Below are positions 38,285 to 47,604 of a DNA stretch of 64,000 nucleotides, piece by piece (the first letter of the stretch is position 1; every line of letters starts with the position of its first letter). The notes under the pieces are model-generated. The model was not told the DNA's origin. It made no database searches and saw only the letters and a list, made by a program, of their open reading frames with translations. Source of the DNA: Parazoarcus communis (GTDB lineage: Bacteria > Pseudomonadota > Gammaproteobacteria > Burkholderiales > Rhodocyclaceae); contig NZ_CP022187.1 in assembly GCF_003111645.1 (NCBI RefSeq), positions 248,001 through 312,000 of the forward strand, given 5' to 3'. The position numbers and the translations under genes were made by a program.

Positions 38285-39484
38285 ATGCTGATCGAAGTCA
38301 AAGTACCGCAACTGTCCGAGTCCGTTTCTGAAGCCACGCTGGTGACCTGGCACAAGAAGGAAGGCGAAGCGGTTTCACGCGACGAAAACCTGATCGACAT
38401 CGAGACCGACAAGGTCGTGCTCGAAACGCCGGCGCCTGCTGATGGCGTGCTGGTCAAGATCATCAAGGGTGACGGTGATACCGTTGCTTCTGGTGACCTG
38501 ATTGCCCAGATCGACACCGAAGCCAAGGCTTCAGCCGGTGCTGCGCCTGCCGCGGCAGCCGCCCCGGTTCAGCCGGTTACGCCGCCGCCCGCCGCTGCGA
38601 CCTCAAGCGCTGCTGGTGCTGCAAGCCCGGCCGCACGCAAGATCCTCGACGAGAAAGGCGTGTCTGCTGCCGACGTGTCCGGTACCGGTCGCGGTGGTCG
38701 TGTGACCAAGGAAGACGCCGTTGGTGCTCAGCCCAAGGCCGCCGCCGCGGCTGCAGTTGCCCCGGCTGTCGTGGCGACTGGCGACCGTGCCGAAGAGCGC
38801 GTGCCGATGACGCGTCTGCGTGCTCGTATCGCCGAGCGCCTGCTGCAGTCGAAGAACGAAAATGCCATCCTGACCACGTTCAACGAAGTGAACATGGCGC
38901 CGGTGATGGCCCTGCGCAAGCAGTACGGCGAGAAGTTCGAGAAGGCGCACGGCGTGCGTCTGGGCTTCATGGGCTTCTTCGTCAAGGCCGCAGTGGCCGC
39001 ACTGAAGAAGTACCCGATCCTGAACGCTTCGGTTGACGGTAACGACATCGTCTACCACGGCTACATCGACATCGGTATCGCTGTCGGTTCGCCGCGTGGC
39101 CTGGTTGTGCCGATCCTGCGCAACGTCGAGTCGATGTCGATCGCCGACATCGAGAAGAAGATTGCCGAGTTCGGCCAGAAGGCCAAGGACGGCAAGCTGT
39201 CGCTCGAGGAGCTGACCGGCGGCACGTTCTCGATCTCCAACGGTGGCGTGTTCGGTTCGATGATGTCGACCCCGATCATCAACCCGCCGCAGTCCGCCAT
39301 CCTCGGCATCCACGCCACCAAGGATCGTGCCGTGGTCGAGAACGGGCAGGTTGTGGTGCGTCCGATCAACTACCTGGCCATGTCCTACGACCACCGCATC
39401 ATCGACGGTCGCGAGGCCGTGCTGGGCCTGGTGGCGATGAAGGAAGCGATGGAAGATCCGGCTCGCCTGATCCTCGACGTATAA
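38285..39484 (+). CDS. sucB: 2-oxoglutarate dehydrogenase E2 (dihydrolipoyl succinyltransferase)
   Basis: This 399-residue core subunit transfers succinyl groups to CoA. A single lipoyl domain at residues 1-77 carries the lipoylated lysine in IETDKVVLE. An Ala/Pro linker (about 80-115) and a peripheral subunit-binding domain (ARKILDEKGVSAADVSGTGRGGRVTKEDA region) follow. The catalytic domain ends with SYDHRIIDGREA, which holds the active-site His and Asp. Length and order are those of the family. A terminator-like hairpin stands between sucB and lpdA. Confidence 0.97.
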   Translation: MLIEVKVPQLSESVSEATLVTWHKKEGEAVSRDENLIDIETDKVVLETPAPADGVLVKIIKGDGDTVASGDLIAQIDTEAKASAGAAPAAAAAPVQPVTPPPAAATSSAAGAASPAARKILDEKGVSAADVSGTGRGGRVTKEDAVGAQPKAAAAAAVAPAVVATGDRAEERVPMTRLRARIAERLLQSKNENAILTTFNEVNMAPVMALRKQYGEKFEKAHGVRLGFMGFFVKAAVAALKKYPILNASVDGNDIVYHGYIDIGIAVGSPRGLVVPILRNVESMSIADIEKKIAEFGQKAKDGKLSLEELTGGTFSISNGGVFGSMMSTPIINPPQSAILGIHATKDRAVVENGQVVVRPINYLAMSYDHRIIDGREAVLGLVAMKEAMEDPARLILDV

Positions 39485-39498
39485 CAACAACACGCTTC

Positions 39499-39550
39499 AG
39501 GGGCACATTCGAACCGGCCGTTTTCGCCGTGAGCGGGTGTGCCCCTTTTT
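39499..39550 (+). terminator. terminator-like hairpin between sucB and lpdA
   Basis: AGGGGCACA (39499-39507) and TGTGCCCCT (39538-39546) form a perfect 9-bp stem, followed by TTTT. The loop is long (30 nt) and can fold further (CGGCC/GGCCG-like pairs). It is placed 21 bp before the lpdA start, so it may lower expression of lpdA relative to sucAB. Confidence 0.75.
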
Positions 39551-39571
39551 GATTCTGCAAGGGAGATTTTC

Positions 39572-40996
39572 ATGGCACATGAATACGATGTACTCGTCAT
39601 CGGCGGTGGTCCCGGCGGTTACGTAGCGGCCATCCGCGCTGCTCAACTGGGTTTCAAGACCGCCTGCTGCGAGTCGAACCCCTATGCCGACCCCAAGGGC
39701 GAGCCGCGTCTTGGCGGTACCTGCCTGAACGTGGGCTGCATCCCCTCCAAGGCACTGCTGCACACCTCGCACCTGTTCGAAGAAGCCGGTCACAGCTTCG
39801 CAGCCCAAGGCATCAACGTCGGTACGCCCAAGATCGACGTCACCAAGATGGTCGCCCGCAAGAGCACCATCGTCGACCAGCTTACCGGCGGCATCAAGGG
39901 CCTGTTCAAGAAGAACAAGGTCACCCTGATCAACGGTCACGGCTCCTTCATCGGCAAGTCCGATGCAGGCTGGCAGGTCAAGGTTGGTGAAGAGCTGGTC
40001 GTGGCCAAGCAGGTCATCATCGCCACGGGTTCGTCGGCGCGTCACCTGCCGGGCATTCCGGTCGATAACAAGATCGTCTGCGACAACGTCGGTGCGCTCG
40101 ATATCGATGCGGTACCGAAGAAGCTGGCAGTCATCGGGGCCGGCGTGATCGGCCTCGAAATGGGCTCGGTGTGGCGTCGTGTGGGTGCGGACGTGACGGT
40201 ACTGGAAGCCATGCCCGACTTCCTTGCCGCAGCCGATCAGGATGTGGCCAAGGAAGCGCTCAAGGTCTTCACCAAGCAGGGGCTGAAGTTCAACTTCGGC
40301 GTCCAGATCGGTGAGGTCAAGGTTGGCAAGAAGGGCGTCGTCATTTCCTACAAGGACAAGGACGGCGCGGATCAGAAGCTCGAAGCCGATCGTCTGATCG
40401 TGTCAGTAGGTCGTGTGCCCAATACCGACGGTCTCAACGCCGAAGCGGTAGAGCTGAAGATTACCGAGCGTGGCATGATCGAAGTCGACGACCACTGCCG
40501 TACCAACCTGCCGGGCGTATGGGCGGTTGGCGACGTGGTGCGCGGCCCGATGCTGGCACACAAGGCAATGGAAGAAGCCGTGATGGTCGCCGAACTGATG
40601 GCGGGTCAGGCCGGTCACTGCAACTTCGACACCGTGCCCTGGGTCATCTACACCAGCCCGGAGATTGCCTGGGTGGGCAAGACCGAACAGCAACTCAAGG
40701 CTGCCGGTGTCGCATACAAGGTCGGCAAGATCCCGTTCCTCGCCAACGGCCGCGCGCTTGGCATGGGCGAGCCCACGGGCTTCGTCAAGATGCTGGCCGA
40801 TGCCAACACCGACCGCATCCTCGGCGTGCATATCATTGGTGCCGGCGCTTCGGAGCTGATCTCCGAAGCAGTGGTGGCGATGGAGTTTGCCGGTTGCTCC
40901 GAAGATCTGGCGCGTATCTGCCACGCTCACCCGACGATGTCGGAAGTGGTGCACGAAGCAGCGCTCGCCTGCGACAAGCGCCCGCTGCACTTCTAA
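39572..40996 (+). CDS. lpdA: dihydrolipoyl dehydrogenase (E3)
   Basis: This 474-residue FAD enzyme re-oxidises dihydrolipoamide and reduces NAD+. The FAD fold [20 protein letters not shown], redox pair [19 protein letters not shown] fold [15 protein letters not shown] and catalytic His-Glu in [13 protein letters not shown] are present. I chose the ATG at 39572 because of the GGGAG about 9 nt upstream. Its position makes it the E3 of the 2-oxoglutarate dehydrogenase complex, though such proteins may serve pyruvate dehydrogenase and the glycine system too. Confidence 0.97.
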   Translation: MAHEYDVLVIGGGPGGYVAAIRAAQLGFKTACCESNPYADPKGEPRLGGTCLNVGCIPSKALLHTSHLFEEAGHSFAAQGINVGTPKIDVTKMVARKSTIVDQLTGGIKGLFKKNKVTLINGHGSFIGKSDAGWQVKVGEELVVAKQVIIATGSSARHLPGIPVDNKIVCDNVGALDIDAVPKKLAVIGAGVIGLEMGSVWRRVGADVTVLEAMPDFLAAADQDVAKEALKVFTKQGLKFNFGVQIGEVKVGKKGVVISYKDKDGADQKLEADRLIVSVGRVPNTDGLNAEAVELKITERGMIEVDDHCRTNLPGVWAVGDVVRGPMLAHKAMEEAVMVAELMAGQAGHCNFDTVPWVIYTSPEIAWVGKTEQQLKAAGVAYKVGKIPFLANGRALGMGEPTGFVKMLADANTDRILGVHIIGAGASELISEAVVAMEFAGCSEDLARICHAHPTMSEVVHEAALACDKRPLHF

Positions 40997-41024
40997 GCGT
41001 TCGCTTAAGCAAGCAGGGGGTGGG

Positions 41025-41049
41025 AAACAGGGGCGCTGTCCCTGTTTTT
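41025..41049 (+). terminator. intrinsic terminator after lpdA
   Basis: AAACAGGG (41025-41032) and CCCTGTTT (41040-41047) form an 8-bp stem with a 7-nt loop, followed by TT. It ends the sucAB-lpdA unit. Confidence 0.85.
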
Positions 41050-41137
41050 CACCCCTTGTGCTTTTTTACCCATGCACTCCGCTTCGCGGGCTGCATGATT
41101 GTGCTCATCATTCGTCAATCATTTAGCGGTCACTTCG

Positions 41138-42250
41138 ATGCCTCACCGTACCCTCAATGTTCCCGAACGGGGCATGCTCGATGCCTACGATGCGCAGCTC
41201 AAGGCGCGGGGATACAAATCCGACCCGGCGCAACGCGCTGCCGTTCAGCGCCTGCAGCAGCTCTACACCGAGCTGGTGACTTTCAAGGCCGCACGACGCA
41301 CGGCCCTGCGCAAGGTGTTCGCGCGGCCGCGCATGCCGCGCAGCGTGTATTTCTGGGGCGGCGTGGGGCGTGGCAAGAGCTTTCTGATGGATTGCTTCTA
41401 CGACTCGGTTCCGTATCAGCGCAAACGCAGGGTGCACTTCCATGCGTTCATGCAGGAAGTGCAGAACGACCTGAAGGATCACAATCAGGAAGCGGATCCG
41501 CTGCAGAAGGTTGCCGACCGTATCGCCCGGCAGACACGCCTGCTGTGTTTCGACGAGTTCCACGTTTCCGACATTGCCGATGCAATGATTCTCGGCCGCT
41601 TGCTCGACGCCTTGTTCGCGCGTGGCGTGATCTTCGTCATGACCTCGAACTACCCGCCCGAGGGGCTTTACCCGAACGGTCTGATGCGGGTGAATTTCCT
41701 GCCCACCATCGAGATGATGAAGCGTCGCTTCGATGTGTTTGAAGTTGACCACGGCACCGATTACCGCCTGCGCACGCTGGAGAAGATCGAGATCTATCTG
41801 GTGCCTGCCGACGAGGCAGCGGATCAGAAGATGCGCGACGACTTCAAGCGACTCGCAGCGACCGACGTCGTGCCGGGCGAGATCGAAGTCTTCGGCCGCA
41901 GCCTGCCGGTGCTTGGAAGCGCGGCGGGCGTGATCTGGTTCGACTTCGCCACGCTGTGCCGTGGCAACCGCTCGCAGAACGACTATCTCGAGATCGCCCG
42001 CGAGCATCACACCGTGCTGCTCTCCGGTGTGCCACGGATGCGCGGTGGGGAGGCGTCCGAGGCGCGGCGTCTGACCTGGCTGATCGATGTGCTCTACGAT
42101 CATCGGGTCAAGCTCATCATGAGCGCGGAGGTCGAAGCTCACGACCTGTACACCGAAGGGCACAACGCACATGAGTTCGTGCGTACCGTCAGTCGGCTGA
42201 TGGAAATGCGGACCCGCGACTACCTCGCGGAACCGCACCGCGTGGAGTAA
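41138..42250 (+). CDS. zapE: cell division protein ZapE (AFG1-like ATPase)
   Basis: This 370-residue AAA-type ATPase of the AFG1/ZapE family has Walker A GGVGRGKSFLMD, Walker B LLCFDEFHVSD and the sensor region VIFVMTSNYPPEGLY. ZapE binds FtsZ and affects Z-ring stability under stress in E. coli; mitochondrial homologues assist respiratory-chain protein turnover. Its place after the TCA cluster is common in betaproteobacteria. I chose the ATG at 41138; the frame is open 13 codons upstream. The gene converges with gspN, 22 bp apart. Confidence 0.92.
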   Translation: MPHRTLNVPERGMLDAYDAQLKARGYKSDPAQRAAVQRLQQLYTELVTFKAARRTALRKVFARPRMPRSVYFWGGVGRGKSFLMDCFYDSVPYQRKRRVHFHAFMQEVQNDLKDHNQEADPLQKVADRIARQTRLLCFDEFHVSDIADAMILGRLLDALFARGVIFVMTSNYPPEGLYPNGLMRVNFLPTIEMMKRRFDVFEVDHGTDYRLRTLEKIEIYLVPADEAADQKMRDDFKRLAATDVVPGEIEVFGRSLPVLGSAAGVIWFDFATLCRGNRSQNDYLEIAREHHTVLLSGVPRMRGGEASEARRLTWLIDVLYDHRVKLIMSAEVEAHDLYTEGHNAHEFVRTVSRLMEMRTRDYLAEPHRVE

Positions 42251-42272
42251 GCCGCGCGCGCTTGCGGGTCTG

Positions 42273-43010
42273 TCACGGTGATCTGATCCGCAGGCGTGTG
42301 CCATCGCGTTGCGCGATGCTGTTGATCAGCGGTGCGAGGCGGTCGATGATGGCCGGCTTGCCATCCAGGGTCAGGTCAAGCGCCGGTGACAGGCCTGCAC
42401 TCAGGTCGATGTGGCCACTGATCTGGAGCGGGCTGCCTGCTGTGCTTGACAGTTGCAGGTTCAGCGACCTGCCGTCCGCGTCGACTTCGGCCCGGTAGTC
42501 ACCCAGACGGGGTTCGAGCAGGATGTCGGTGCTGGCTGCGCGCCAGCTCAGGGCGAAATTGCCCGTGCACACGCTTTGCCAGTCGCATTCGAGACCCTTG
42601 CCGTCTGCCTCCAGCCACCCCTGCCATCCAAAATGAAAGGCGGGGTGGGCCAGTGCACTGAACAGGGGCTGCGCCGGCAAGGTGATCTCAAGCCCCTCCA
42701 TTCGCCAGCCATCCAGGCCAAGTATGATGCGCGCGGCGGACTTCCCGTCGGCCTCCACGTCCCACGCGCCTTCACCGTGCACCAGGGCAGGCGGGTCAAA
42801 ACGCCATCCGAGCTTGAGCCAGGGCTTGAATTGTTTGCCTTCGCCTGCTTGCGCAAGGTAGCCCTGCCCATGCCACAGGCTGCCAGCGGGCGATGCGAGC
42901 CGGACACGGCCTTCGCTTGCCGATGCCAGTGCAGCGTCCAGCAGCACGGACGGTGCGGCGGCGACAGTCATGCACAGGAGCGCAAGGACAAAGAGTGCAA
43001 ACCGTTTCAT
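42273..43010 (-). CDS. gspN: type II secretion protein N
   Basis: This 245-residue protein of the GspN family has an N-terminal signal or anchor segment (MKRFALFVLALLCMTVAAA) and a beta-rich periplasmic domain. GspN is an accessory component found in some T2SS operons only. SPAGSLWHGQG after the anchor is a typical GspN opening. It is the last gene of the gsp operon and overlaps gspM by 4 bp. Its role in secretion is not well defined. Confidence 0.85.
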   Translation of the reverse strand: MKRFALFVLALLCMTVAAAPSVLLDAALASASEGRVRLASPAGSLWHGQGYLAQAGEGKQFKPWLKLGWRFDPPALVHGEGAWDVEADGKSAARIILGLDGWRMEGLEITLPAQPLFSALAHPAFHFGWQGWLEADGKGLECDWQSVCTGNFALSWRAASTDILLEPRLGDYRAEVDADGRSLNLQLSSTAGSPLQISGHIDLSAGLSPALDLTLDGKPAIIDRLAPLINSIAQRDGTRLRIRSP

Positions 43011-43519
43011 CCGCCGTTCAGTCCTGCGTCGTCATACGCTTGCAGGACCACCTCGAACTGTCCGTCGCCACCGGGCGTCGTCTTCATGCGGATCGGGCGC
43101 AGGCGCAGGTCGGCCTGAATGCTTGCGAGCCAGTCCACCAGTGCGGGAAGTGTGGCGCTGCCTTTGACGACCACGCCTTCGGCGCTCATTGCGGCAGAGA
43201 CACGCAGTCCGCGCGCTTCCGCTGCAGTGCTTGTCGCAGCAACAAGTGCAGCGGATGAGACGGCAGTGACCGGGGGCAGCGTGCGCAGACGGGCGAGCGC
43301 GGCTGCGTCCTCCTGCATGCGCTCGAAGCTGGCCCGTGCAGCGGGCAGACGCAGGGCAAGGCGCTGCTGTTCAGACCACGTCCAGTCGAACGTGGCCCAC
43401 GCCGCGGCGAGCGGCAGGAGCAAGCCGGCCACCCGCATTAACTGACGTTCGCGCGGTGCGCGTGCTGCGAGCCACGCCTGAAGGGAGGCGTACAGGCGTG
43501 AGCGTGAGAGGTTGATCAT
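43007..43519 (-). CDS. gspM: type II secretion protein M
   Basis: This 170-residue inner-membrane protein has a short cytoplasmic N-terminus (ARAPRERQLMRVAG), one membrane helix at about residues 28-46, and a periplasmic ferredoxin-like domain with a coiled-coil start. GspM pairs with GspL in the assembly platform. Although sequence similarity in this family is low, the plan, size and position between gspL and gspN fit. It overlaps gspN by 4 bp. Confidence 0.87.
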   Translation of the reverse strand: MINLSRSRLYASLQAWLAARAPRERQLMRVAGLLLPLAAAWATFDWTWSEQQRLALRLPAARASFERMQEDAAALARLRTLPPVTAVSSAALVAATSTAAEARGLRVSAAMSAEGVVVKGSATLPALVDWLASIQADLRLRPIRMKTTPGGDGQFEVVLQAYDDAGLNGG

Positions 43520-43554
43520 GATCGGTCCGGAAGGTGTGTTTGCGGTTGCGGCGC

Positions 43555-44754
43555 TCAGGGCTGAGGTGCGGCGCTCAACAGCAGGCTGCCGTCGCGCGCC
43601 TGTGCATTGATGCCGTGCAGCGAGAGGCGGGTGAGCAGTACGCTGAGTTCGGTTTGGGGTGGCAGTGCAAGGCTCAGCGTGCCGGCTTCGTATGAGACCG
43701 TCAGCGGTGTCACGCCGGTGGCAACAAGGTGGCCGTGCAGCAGCGCAAGCAGATCGTCGGTGCCGAGCTGGCCCGCCTGCCTGCGCGCCCGGTCCAGTGC
43801 GCGGCCGAGCTGTGCCGCGGGCGCGACGGCCGGTGTGCCGGGCAGGGCTTGTTCAAACAGCCGCGCGCTGCGTGCTTCGAGTTCCGCCAGGGCCTGGCGC
43901 TGACCCAGAACGTGAGTGAGGTTGACGACGAACAGGGCGACTGCGCTGATGGCGACGATTGTTGCGGGCGCCCGAAACCGCCGCCACTGTGCGTCGTGAC
44001 CCTGCCGTGAGGCGAACTCGCCGTGCAGCAGATTGCTGGTGGCATCGACGTGTTCCCACCAGTGCCAGGCCGGACCCGGTTCGATGCGCAGTGGGAGCGA
44101 CGCAGTAGTGCCCGTATCGGGTGTGGTGCACCTGTCTGCGATACGGATTTGCAGTGCTGCCGGAAGCGCGGCGCTGGCACGACGGCGCGCGAGCGCGATG
44201 GGCAGAGCGGATGACAGCGCGGCCAGTAACGCCTCGGGCGTGGATCCGTCGAACGCAATCGCGGGTTCAAGGCCCGGACGCAGGATGGTGCAGTGTGCTT
44301 CGACCGCCAACACCCAGTGTGCTTCCGCAGCCGGAACCGTTTCCAGCGCACTGCAGAGGCGCCGCAGAGGACGACCGATCTGCGCGAACTGGGCGAGGAC
44401 CTGCGTCATGCGTGCGCGTGCGACGGCGATGACCCCGGTGCGATTCAGCTTGTCTTCGGGCTGGCTGTGGGTCACGGTCAAATGCTGCGTGTCCGGGTCG
44501 CCAACCAGATGCTCCTCAAGCGCAAAGGACAGCAGGCGTGGGCGCTCGCGTCGCGGGCTTGCGGGCAGCAGCACTTCAAGCCAGGTGCTCTGCGCGCCGG
44601 CGAGCACGGCCTCGCACACATCCGCCACCGGCCAGTGCGCGGGGCCGCTGTGGCCTTGTTGCACTACCGTGTTTGCTGCGTCGAGCAGAACCCAGTGGGT
44701 AGCCGGGTCGCGTGGCCAGTGTTCATCGATGCGGATGCGCAGGCGTGTCGTCAT
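43555..44754 (-). CDS. gspL: type II secretion protein L
   Basis: This 399-residue protein has a cytoplasmic actin-like domain (residues 1-240), which binds the N-domain of the ATPase GspE, one membrane helix at about 270-290 (APATIVAISAVALFVVNLTHVLG) and a periplasmic ferredoxin-like domain. It links ATP hydrolysis to pseudopilus assembly. The start ATG at 44754 overlaps the gspK stop (ATGA); the frame is open a further 65 codons over gspK sequence. Plan and context are normal. Confidence 0.9.
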   Translation of the reverse strand: MTTRLRIRIDEHWPRDPATHWVLLDAANTVVQQGHSGPAHWPVADVCEAVLAGAQSTWLEVLLPASPRRERPRLLSFALEEHLVGDPDTQHLTVTHSQPEDKLNRTGVIAVARARMTQVLAQFAQIGRPLRRLCSALETVPAAEAHWVLAVEAHCTILRPGLEPAIAFDGSTPEALLAALSSALPIALARRRASAALPAALQIRIADRCTTPDTGTTASLPLRIEPGPAWHWWEHVDATSNLLHGEFASRQGHDAQWRRFRAPATIVAISAVALFVVNLTHVLGQRQALAELEARSARLFEQALPGTPAVAPAAQLGRALDRARRQAGQLGTDDLLALLHGHLVATGVTPLTVSYEAGTLSLALPPQTELSVLLTRLSLHGINAQARDGSLLLSAAPQP

Positions 44755-45674
44755 GGGATGCGGTACCACAGGAGTTCGGGCCAGGGTTTCTGGCGATCGA
44801 GAAGGGCTTCGAGACGGGTGACGGAGATGCCGTAACTGGCGTGTATCGTGACCAGGAAGTGGCGGCTGCTGACACTGGCGAGCTGCGCCGCAGGCGGTGT
44901 TGTGCCTTGCGGCAGCCGCGCGTTGAAGTCGGCCAGGTCGCGGAACCATGCGCGCTCACGTTCGGCAACCAGCACTCGGGCAGAATCGATGCCGAGGCCC
45001 GGGACCAGGCTGGACAGAACCTCGGCCGCAGCCGTGTTCACATTCACGGGCGCCGGTGCCGGCACCGCGGTGACATAGGGTCTGAGCCGCGCCAGCAGCG
45101 CGTGATCGATGCCCGGAATGGAAGCCACTTCGTCGGCAACGACCAGTGCTGAGTGCGGGGCGTGGTCAGTGTCTCCACGCGGGGCTGTTGCGATCCATTC
45201 GGTCATTGCGATCACGCTTGCGCGCGCTGACTCGGGGGACGTGCCGAGCAGCTCCATCAGGCGCTGCAGTCGCGCGCCTGCCGCACTGCTGCGCAGGCCA
45301 GCGGGCGCGAGGTCGTTCAGATTGAAGCGCCCCGAGAGGTCGATGATCTCGCCTGCAATCGTCCCGTCTGCAGCGTCTTCGCCGAGTTGCGTCGGCGGAA
45401 TCCTGATGGTCCAGTTTTCGCCACCGTGATCCACATTGCTTTCCAGCATGTCCAGGGCGAGGACCTGGCGTGCCCAGTCCACTGCGGCGCGGGCAAGCTG
45501 GCGTGACTGTGCCTGATCGCGGCGGCCGGTGACCGCTTCGAGGCCGCGCCCGAAATCGGCCAGCGCGGCGGCGGCCAGCATCGCGGCAAAGGTGACCGTG
45601 AGCAGGGCGAGCACGACGGCGGCGCCGCGCTGACGTTCAGCGCAGCGCGAACAGACGGGTGATCGTGCCGGCAT
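44751..45674 (-). CDS. gspK: type II secretion minor pseudopilin K
   Basis: This 307-residue protein is the large tip pseudopilin. A prepilin-type leader ends at Gly17 (RQRG), followed by the hydrophobic helix AAVVLALLTVTFAAMLAAAALADF. There is no Glu at position +5, which is normal for GspK. The large periplasmic domain has the helix-hairpin-helix-like part VNVNTAAAEVLSSLVPGL. With GspI and GspJ it caps the pseudopilus. The start lies 38 bp inside the end of gspJ. Confidence 0.92.
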   Translation of the reverse strand: MPARSPVCSRCAERQRGAAVVLALLTVTFAAMLAAAALADFGRGLEAVTGRRDQAQSRQLARAAVDWARQVLALDMLESNVDHGGENWTIRIPPTQLGEDAADGTIAGEIIDLSGRFNLNDLAPAGLRSSAAGARLQRLMELLGTSPESARASVIAMTEWIATAPRGDTDHAPHSALVVADEVASIPGIDHALLARLRPYVTAVPAPAPVNVNTAAAEVLSSLVPGLGIDSARVLVAERERAWFRDLADFNARLPQGTTPPAAQLASVSSRHFLVTIHASYGISVTRLEALLDRQKPWPELLWYRIP

Positions 45675-46236
45675 CGGACAGGTCCAGTTCGAGTTCGATC
45701 GCGGCCGGCAAGGTGTCGCCCTTGCCGCCTGCGAGCGGCCAGTGCGCGCTTCGTGTTTGCGTGCTGCCCACGTCGGTGGTCAGGAAGTACCAGCGCACGG
45801 CTTGGACATCCTGTAGCAGGGGGTAGGTCTCGGGCGCGCCAAGGGCTTCACGGTCGGGCCAGATCAGCCATTCGAGCTGTGCGTTGCTGAAGCGGAATCC
45901 TACCCGGCGCGCACCTTCTCCCTCGCCGCCGAGCGCGATCAGCCGCAGCTCGCTGTCGGCCCCGTTTGCACTGCGCAGCAGCGCCAGTGCCGGCGATGCC
46001 GTGCTGGTAGCGGGGAGTGCAGGCGCGGCGACCTGAAGAATCTCGAGTTCAATCAGGTGTATCGCACGCGCGATGCTGCGCCAGCGCTCAACCTCGCTGC
46101 TGACCCGTGCCTGTGTGTCGATCATCTGCGCAGTGGCGCGCCAGGTCAGCATGCCGAGCACCGAGAACAGGGCGAGGGCGACCAGCAGTTCGATCAGGGT
46201 CATGCCGCGCGCGGCTTTGCGCAGGGGTGTGCTCAT
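45637..46236 (-). CDS. gspJ: type II secretion minor pseudopilin J
   Basis: This 199-residue pseudopilin has a class III leader cleaved after Gly11 (RKAARG|MTLIELLVALALF), with Glu at +5. The C-terminal part is a globular beta domain of the GspJ family. It forms the tip complex with GspI and GspK. The start ATG at 46236 overlaps the stop of gspI by 4 bp, and the end overlaps gspK by 38 bp. A prepilin peptidase must process it; none is encoded in this window. Confidence 0.92.
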   Translation of the reverse strand: MSTPLRKAARGMTLIELLVALALFSVLGMLTWRATAQMIDTQARVSSEVERWRSIARAIHLIELEILQVAAPALPATSTASPALALLRSANGADSELRLIALGGEGEGARRVGFRFSNAQLEWLIWPDREALGAPETYPLLQDVQAVRWYFLTTDVGSTQTRSAHWPLAGGKGDTLPAAIELELDLSDAGTITRLFALR

Positions 46237-46625
46237 TGCGGCACCCGGGTGGTGTAGCCGGTGGCGCGGGCCAGGACATGGCCGCTTTCCGTGTCCATGA
46301 CCTCGACGTCGATGCGGCGAAACGAGCGGTTCGATGCAGAGGCGATGCGCTCTCGCCACTGAAACTCCAGCGGCCCCTGGCGCGTCCGCCCGTGGTGCAC
46401 ACCGGTGGCAGGGAAGCTCGCGCTGGCACGATATGCTGCGAGCCGGTCGTGGGCCACCCAGTCGGCGAGGGTGCGATCGCGCAGCTCGGCGCTTGCCAGT
46501 GCCGTGCTGCCCATGGCGCGCAGCGCCGACACAAGGGCAATGGCGACAATGGCGAGGGCGACCAGGGTTTCGAGCAGCGTGAAGCCCCGTGCCGGGCGGG
46601 CTATCCGGTGTGTGGCAGCAGTCAT
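46233..46625 (-). CDS. gspI: type II secretion minor pseudopilin I
   Basis: This 130-residue pseudopilin has the leader HRIARPARG|FTLLETLVALAIVAIAL with Glu at +5, and a short globular domain. GspI nucleates the tip complex of the pseudopilus with GspJ and GspK. The start ATG at 46625 overlaps the gspH stop and the end overlaps gspJ, each by 4 bp. Size and order are standard. Confidence 0.93.
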   Translation of the reverse strand: MTAATHRIARPARGFTLLETLVALAIVAIALVSALRAMGSTALASAELRDRTLADWVAHDRLAAYRASASFPATGVHHGRTRQGPLEFQWRERIASASNRSFRRIDVEVMDTESGHVLARATGYTTRVPQ

Positions 46626-47146
46626 CGCATCGCCTCGCCACGACGAATCCGCGTCACCTGGCCATTTGGCTGTCCGCGCAACAGTTCGCTGCCGTGTCCG
46701 GTGAGCACGACGAGATCGAAGCGCGGCGCGCGGGACCCGAAAATCAGGCGCCGGCGTTCCTGATCCGCGGGCTGGGTGTTCAGTGCGGGCACGCGCTGAT
46801 GTACCTGCAGCGCGCCGAGACTGAGTGGATCGGGCAGCGTGCGCGGGGCGAAGAGCGGATCGCCGTCCACGACACGCCAGCGGCCATCCGCGTCTAGCTG
46901 TGCGAAGCGGTAGCCGTCGCTCAGAAACTCCACCGCGAGTGGGCGACCCTGGACCGCAGCGCGTTCGGCTCCGGCTTCGAGCACGCTGCGCAGGCGTTCG
47001 ACGGCAAGATCCGCGTCGTTGGCGCGGAAGCCGTCGATTGCAAGGCTGGCGCCGCCGGTAATGATGCCGGCAATCGCGAGCACCACCATCAGTTCGACGA
47101 GCGAGAAGCCGCGTGCGAGGCGGCGGGTGTGGGTCAGAACTGCCAC
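46622..47146 (-). CDS. gspH: type II secretion minor pseudopilin H
   Basis: This 174-residue pseudopilin has the leader THTRRLARG|FSLVELMVVLAIAGIITG with Glu at +5, followed by a beta-rich domain. GspH joins the tip complex to the major GspG shaft. Its start lies 13 bp inside the end of gspG. Translational coupling along the whole gspF-gspK block is suggested by repeated 4-bp and longer overlaps. Confidence 0.93.
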   Translation of the reverse strand: MAVLTHTRRLARGFSLVELMVVLAIAGIITGGASLAIDGFRANDADLAVERLRSVLEAGAERAAVQGRPLAVEFLSDGYRFAQLDADGRWRVVDGDPLFAPRTLPDPLSLGALQVHQRVPALNTQPADQERRRLIFGSRAPRFDLVVLTGHGSELLRGQPNGQVTRIRRGEAMR

Positions 47147-47604
47147 GACCCGATGTCTGCGTCGAATCCTTCGCCGCCGGTCTTGCCATCGGCACCGAAG
47201 CTCATGACGTCGACGTCGCCATTGATGCCCGGGTTGAGGTACTGGTAGTCACCGCCCCAGGGGTCGGCCGGCAGGCGCTCGAGATAGGGCTTCCAGTTGT
47301 CGGGGATCGGCGTCGTGTCCGGCTTCCTGACCAGGGCCGAGAGCCCCTGCGACGCCGTGGGGTAACGCCGGTTGTCAAGACGGTACAGTTTGAGCGCCTG
47401 CATGATGGAGGCGAGGTCCTGGCGGGCGGCAACCACGCGCGCTTCATCCGGCCGGCTCATGACGCGGGGCACGACGAGTGCGGCGAGCACACCGAGGATC
47501 ACGATCACCACCATGACCTCGATCAGGGTGAAGCCGCGCTGGCGCAGTGTCTGCGGGCCGTTTGCGCGGCAGGACGGGGGGAGGGCTATCTTCATGGTCT
47601 TCAC
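47134..47604 (-). CDS. gspG: type II secretion major pseudopilin G
   Basis: This 156-residue major pseudopilin forms the shaft of the pseudopilus. The leader is cleaved after Gly24 (LRQRG|FTLIEVMVVIVILGVLAALVVP), with Glu at +5. The calcium-binding C-terminal region reads DPWGGDYQYLNPG to VDVMSFGADGKTGGEG. The GTG at 47604 overlaps the gspF stop by 4 bp; an internal ATG at 47595 is the alternative. Length is normal. Confidence 0.95.
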   Translation of the reverse strand: MKTMKIALPPSCRANGPQTLRQRGFTLIEVMVVIVILGVLAALVVPRVMSRPDEARVVAARQDLASIMQALKLYRLDNRRYPTASQGLSALVRKPDTTPIPDNWKPYLERLPADPWGGDYQYLNPGINGDVDVMSFGADGKTGGEGFDADIGSWQF

